Assembly: GCA_017542125.1 (NCBI GenBank)
Contig: JAFXXU010000068.1
Location: 1-64,000, forward strand
Source of the DNA: Ruminococcus sp.
Lineage (GTDB): Bacteria > Bacillota > Clostridia > Oscillospirales > Ruminococcaceae
Direction of reading: 5' to 3'
DNA length: 64,000 nt
A program made the position numbers and the translations under genes. Below, one piece after another: positions 60,993 to 64,000 of this stretch (positions are counted from its first letter, which is position 1; each line of letters opens with the position of its first letter). The notes beneath the pieces are model-generated. The model saw only the letters and a list, made by a program, of their open reading frames with translations, did no database searches and was not told the DNA's origin.

Positions 60993-61826
60993 ATGAGAAA
61001 AAAGCTGATCGCAGCGATGACCGCTGCGGTAACGCTGGCAAATTGCTTTGTGTTCAACGTATCGGCGGCGGGAGGGGTGAACCTTGCCCTCGAGTATAAG
61101 ACCGATGCTCTGAGCGCAGGCGATACCGTCGAGGTAGCCGTCAGGATGAGCAACAATACCGGCCTCTCGGGCTGGAGAGTGTTTGTCGGCTACGCAAAGG
61201 ATACCTTCGAGTATGTTGATTTCAAGCCCGGTGTGTTCGGGTCGGAGCTTACCTTCGCCAGCCTGGAGGAGTATGAGGCCTGTCCCTTTGCCATCGCATT
61301 CACCAATCTGGATGAGATGAAGGACGTGACTGCCAACGGCATCGTCGGAACCGTCACCTTCAAGGTGAAGGAGGGCGCCGCTCAGGGCAATTACAGCTTC
61401 TGGCTCAACTACAATCCCGAGGATTTCTTTAAGGTGGGAGAACCGACGGCGACTGTTGAGGTATCGGGCGTTACCGGCCCCACAGAGGGGATACCCGTAG
61501 GCCACAGCCATAATTATACGATACTCCAGTCCTACACCGTTCCCACCGGTTCTACCAAGGGCAAGGCGGTATATGCCTGCACCTGCGGCGATACCGTGGA
61601 GAGGGAGGTAATCTTCAGGGGCGATGTCAACGGCGACGGCTACATCGACCTTTCGGATTACAGCGATCTTGCCAAGTATATGTCAGAATGGCCCGGCGTG
61701 ACCATAGACGAGGAAGGCGCTGATGTTGACGGCAACGGAACAGTGGATCTGAACGATCTTTCCTCCCTTGCCAAGTATATTGCCGACTGGGTGGGGTATG
61801 ATCAGCTTATCGTCCCCATAGCATAA
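60993..61826 (+). CDS. Secreted cohesin-dockerin protein
   Basis: 277 aa from ATG 60993 after AAAGGAATGG. Signal peptide MRKKLIAAMTAAVTLANCFV, cleaved near VSAAGG. Residues about 28-145 look like a cohesin domain (ALSAGDTVEVAVRMSNNTGL, YAKDTFEYVDFKPG, GTVTFKVKEGAAQGNYSFWL). A His/Cys module follows (HSHNYTIL, YACTCGD), then a type I dockerin with two Ca2+ loops (GDVNGDGYIDLSDYSDLAKY and ADVDGNGTVDLNDLSSLAKY). Carrying both modules, it could act as a small adaptor scaffoldin. The cohesin assignment is by motif and size. Confidence 0.78.
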   Translation: MRKKLIAAMTAAVTLANCFVFNVSAAGGVNLALEYKTDALSAGDTVEVAVRMSNNTGLSGWRVFVGYAKDTFEYVDFKPGVFGSELTFASLEEYEACPFAIAFTNLDEMKDVTANGIVGTVTFKVKEGAAQGNYSFWLNYNPEDFFKVGEPTATVEVSGVTGPTEGIPVGHSHNYTILQSYTVPTGSTKGKAVYACTCGDTVEREVIFRGDVNGDGYIDLSDYSDLAKYMSEWPGVTIDEEGADVDGNGTVDLNDLSSLAKYIADWVGYDQLIVPIA

Positions 61827-61865
61827 TAAGACCGTTACCGGAACGTTACGGAGAGGAGAGTGCTT

Positions 61866-63731
61866 ATGGACCTGTTTAAAAAGCTGATAGCGGGGCTTAT
61901 GTCCGCCGCTGTTGCATTGGCATCTTCTGCGGCGCTGATCCCCGCATCCGCGGAAACGGCAGCGCAGAGCAGCTCTGCGTCCTCAGCAGCTTCGCTGAGC
62001 ATCAGCGAGATCGCAGCCAAGGCCTCCACCGACTACGGCTATAAGGATCTGGCGCAAAGATCCAACGGCTCTGCCAGGCAGAGCTTCTACAATCGGCTGC
62101 TCAGCTTCTCTCTCGATTTCTGGGAGAGCGATGAGGACGTTACCGAGCTCTACGGCAACAGGATAATACTAAACAAATTCGACCACACAGGCCTTACCTC
62201 CGACGAGGCGGTGGAGACCTATCTGGTATTCAGAGACGATAACCCGCTGTTCTATTTTATGACGGGTGATATGCTCAGGGGCTCCACCACGCTTTGGGTG
62301 GAGATCGATGCGGAGATCGCCAGCGCGGCCTACCGCAAGACCCTCCAGCAGAAGATCGTCGCCTATATCGACACGGCGATGGGAAGGCTCTCGGGGCTCA
62401 CTACGAGATACGAGAGGGCTCTCAGGATCAATAATATCCTGGTGGGCAGCCTGGATTATGCCATCGACAGCAGCGGCAATGCTGAAAGCGCTATGTGGGC
62501 GCACAGCATAGCGGGTGCCATAGATCACAGCGCCGGCGTCTGTGAGACCTATTCCAAGACCGCCCAGATGCTTATAAATTATTCCGGCGGCGACGCAGTA
62601 ATGGTCATCGGTAAGGCCAACGGCGGCAGCCACGCCTGGCTGGTGGTCAAGATGGACAACGGCAAATACTACGGCCTGGATGCGACCTGGAACGATACTG
62701 CAAAGACCAGCAAGTTCTTTGCAGCGGGCAAGACCTTGATGGACTCCCAGCACACCGCCTATTCTCCCAGCAATCAGGGGAAGTATTTCCTTTACGAGCT
62801 GCCGCAGATCCCCGACAGCGACTACATCCCCGCCAAGTATGCGGAGCTGCTTGCCAGCTACGAATACTACATCGAGGGCGAAACTGCGGTAGTGACCAAG
62901 TACAAGGGCAGCGGCGGGAGCGTGGTCATCCCCGATGAGCTTTTCGGCTTCCCTATCGCCGAGATCGGTGAGTTCGCATTTATGAATGCCGAGGTGCTCA
63001 CCTCGGTAAAGCTCCCCTCGGGCTGCAAGAAGATCGACGCCGGTGCCTTTGCCTGCCAGTATCAGCTCAAGACCGTCACCTTCCCCGAGGGCCTGACCGA
63101 TATAGGCAATGACGCATTTTACGGCGACAGCAAGCTCACGGGCGTCACCCTTCCGAGGAGCCTCAGAAGGATCGGCTCGGCTGCCTTCTTCAACTGCTTC
63201 TACAGCGGCACTAGAGAGATAACGATCCCCTACGGTGTCAGCAAGATCGGGCAGTATGCCATAGGCTACGGCTACGGCTCTGGCGGCGGCTCCTACAAGT
63301 TTGACGGGGATTATTCCGCCGTCAGCAAGACCAGGCTCACCAATTTTACGGTCAAGTGCTATTCCGGCACCAAGGGACACGATTACGCCAAGAGCAACGG
63401 CTTCACAATAGTGCTGCTGACCCATACACACATCTATAAGGATACCGTCATCGAGCCCACATACGAGCACGGCGGCTATACCGTCCACATTTGCGAGGAG
63501 TGCGGCGCTTGCTATTCCGACAGCTTTACGTCTAAGCTCATCCACCCTGCCGATGTTGACCGCAGCGGCACCGTGGACGAGGAGGATTGCCGGCTTATGA
63601 GAGCCTTCCTCACCGGCGGCGACACAGGCCTGGAGGAGACCGCCTTCGATGTTGACGGCGACGGCAAGGTGACAATGGTAGATTACGGCCTCATGCGGGC
63701 AGTCCTTGCGGGCAGGGATATCCGCTTTTGA
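61866..63731 (+). CDS. Secreted transglutaminase-like, LRR and dockerin protein
   Basis: 621 aa from ATG 61866, 7 nt after AGGAG. Signal peptide (LIAGLMSAAVALASSAALIP, then ASA). The transglutaminase/cysteine-protease fold has Cys about 226 (GVCETYSKTAQML), His about 256 (GSHAWLVV) and Asp about 272 (GLDATWND). At about 355-460 are BspA-type leucine-rich repeats (LTSVKLPSGCKKIDAGAFA, LKTVTFPEGLTDIGNDAFYG). Then a HTHIY...CEECG module and a dockerin (ADVDRSGTVDEEDCRLMRAF, FDVDGDGKVTMVDYGLMRAV). It is probably tethered to a cellulosome-like complex; the substrate is unknown. Confidence 0.87.
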   Translation: MDLFKKLIAGLMSAAVALASSAALIPASAETAAQSSSASSAASLSISEIAAKASTDYGYKDLAQRSNGSARQSFYNRLLSFSLDFWESDEDVTELYGNRIILNKFDHTGLTSDEAVETYLVFRDDNPLFYFMTGDMLRGSTTLWVEIDAEIASAAYRKTLQQKIVAYIDTAMGRLSGLTTRYERALRINNILVGSLDYAIDSSGNAESAMWAHSIAGAIDHSAGVCETYSKTAQMLINYSGGDAVMVIGKANGGSHAWLVVKMDNGKYYGLDATWNDTAKTSKFFAAGKTLMDSQHTAYSPSNQGKYFLYELPQIPDSDYIPAKYAELLASYEYYIEGETAVVTKYKGSGGSVVIPDELFGFPIAEIGEFAFMNAEVLTSVKLPSGCKKIDAGAFACQYQLKTVTFPEGLTDIGNDAFYGDSKLTGVTLPRSLRRIGSAAFFNCFYSGTREITIPYGVSKIGQYAIGYGYGSGGGSYKFDGDYSAVSKTRLTNFTVKCYSGTKGHDYAKSNGFTIVLLTHTHIYKDTVIEPTYEHGGYTVHICEECGACYSDSFTSKLIHPADVDRSGTVDEEDCRLMRAFLTGGDTGLEETAFDVDGDGKVTMVDYGLMRAVLAGRDIRF

Positions 63732-63748
63732 CGAAAGGACAGAATGAA

Positions 63749-64000
63749 ATGAAAAAGATCAGGGCTCTGGCCGTTATAACGGCTTTTGCCGTGCTGACAG
63801 TCTGCGGTACGATGACCGCGGCCGCCCTTACCGACGGCGGGAGCACCTCCCCCGATGAGAAGGAGCTTTCGGTCATCGGCGACCTCAACGGCGACGGCAA
63901 GCTGAATATGGTGGATTACGGCCTTATGAGAGCATATCTCGCGGGGAAAAGCGTTACAATTGACCTCGCGGCAGCCGATGTTGATAACAACGGCGAGATA
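63749..64000 (+). CDS. Secreted dockerin protein, cut by the window end
   Basis: 84 codons are visible, open at the right edge. Start ATG 63749 after AAAGGACAG (the ATG at 63744 meets TGA at once). Signal peptide MKKIRALAVITAFAVLTVCG, ending near TAAA. Dockerin starts about residue 50: GDLNGDGKLNMVDYGLMRAY, then ADVDNNGEI at the edge. It begins 17 bp after the transglutaminase gene and shares MVDYGLMRA with it, so a local duplication of the dockerin is likely. Confidence 0.85.
   Translation, partial: MKKIRALAVITAFAVLTVCGTMTAAALTDGGSTSPDEKELSVIGDLNGDGKLNMVDYGLMRAYLAGKSVTIDLAAADVDNNGEI

Noticed and set aside
62169-63545. 458-codon minus-strand frame
   Set aside because: It mirrors the transglutaminase-dockerin gene, whose signal peptide, triad and dockerin are intact.

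Overview
The window reads as a chromosomal segment of a low-to-moderate GC Gram-positive anaerobe of the Ruminococcus / Oscillospiraceae type. The evidence is a Firmicutes-order S10-spc-alpha ribosomal operon, a FabK-type fatty acid cluster, two YfhO proteins, a Noc-like ParB, meso-diaminopimelate dehydrogenase, a clostridial acyl-CoA dehydratase activase, and secreted cohesin/dockerin proteins like those of cellulosome-forming Ruminococcus. Most mapped promoters are textbook sigma-A sites (TTGACA-like, then exactly 17 bp, then TATAAT-like).

Layout. 1-294: tandem 147-bp repeat. 315-4797: class I fumarase alpha subunit, then an orphan SNF2-like helicase. 4957-6656: NarL-type two-component system behind a structured leader. 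6882-11568: MATE transporter fused to a C-terminal ATPase-like domain, a YfhO membrane protein and a Nudix hydrolase. 11783-12667: Noc-like ParB. 12956-23331 (minus strand): a twelve-gene fatty-acid operon acpP-fabK-fabD-fabG-fabF-accB-fabZ-accC-accD-accA-acyl-CoA ligase-tetR, with a palindrome over its start site. 23593-24276: small membrane protein. 24320-29033 (minus): amino-acid ABC importer with a second YfhO gene inside it. 29204-33435 (minus): two-gene split acyl-CoA dehydratase activase system. 33749-36527: FMN-barrel protein, seryl-tRNA synthetase, Na+/Ca2+ exchanger-type antiporter. 36657-40638 (minus): an uncharacterised operon of exonuclease, coiled-coil protein, TerB-like protein and solute-binding lipoprotein. 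41150-43149: diaminopimelate dehydrogenase and a CYTH protein. 43260-59695: the S10-spc-alpha superoperon, rpsJ to rplQ, including secY, adk, map, a KOW protein and infA. 59898-64000: an AraC regulator, a cohesin-dockerin protein, a transglutaminase-LRR-dockerin protein, and a dockerin protein cut by the window end.

How it works together. The left part supplies membrane lipid (complete elongation cycle and acetyl-CoA carboxylase, but no fabH here), envelope modification (YfhO, meso-DAP synthesis) and nutrient uptake. The centre-right is the translation and protein-export core. The right end is extracellular and probably belongs to polysaccharide-degrading complexes.

The strongest unexplained signals are RNA-level: a 250-nt, hairpin-packed spacer between rplW and rplB inside the S10 operon; a roughly 440-nt S10 leader with a three-way junction followed by an intrinsic terminator; and an identical 11-base hairpin start before rplC and before rpsD. 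At protein level, the MATE-ATPase fusion, the YfhO gene inside an ABC operon, the exonuclease/TerB/lipoprotein operon and the cohesin-dockerin protein stand out. Two dispersed intergenic repeat families are also present. I saw no tRNA, rRNA, CRISPR array, transposase or prophage.
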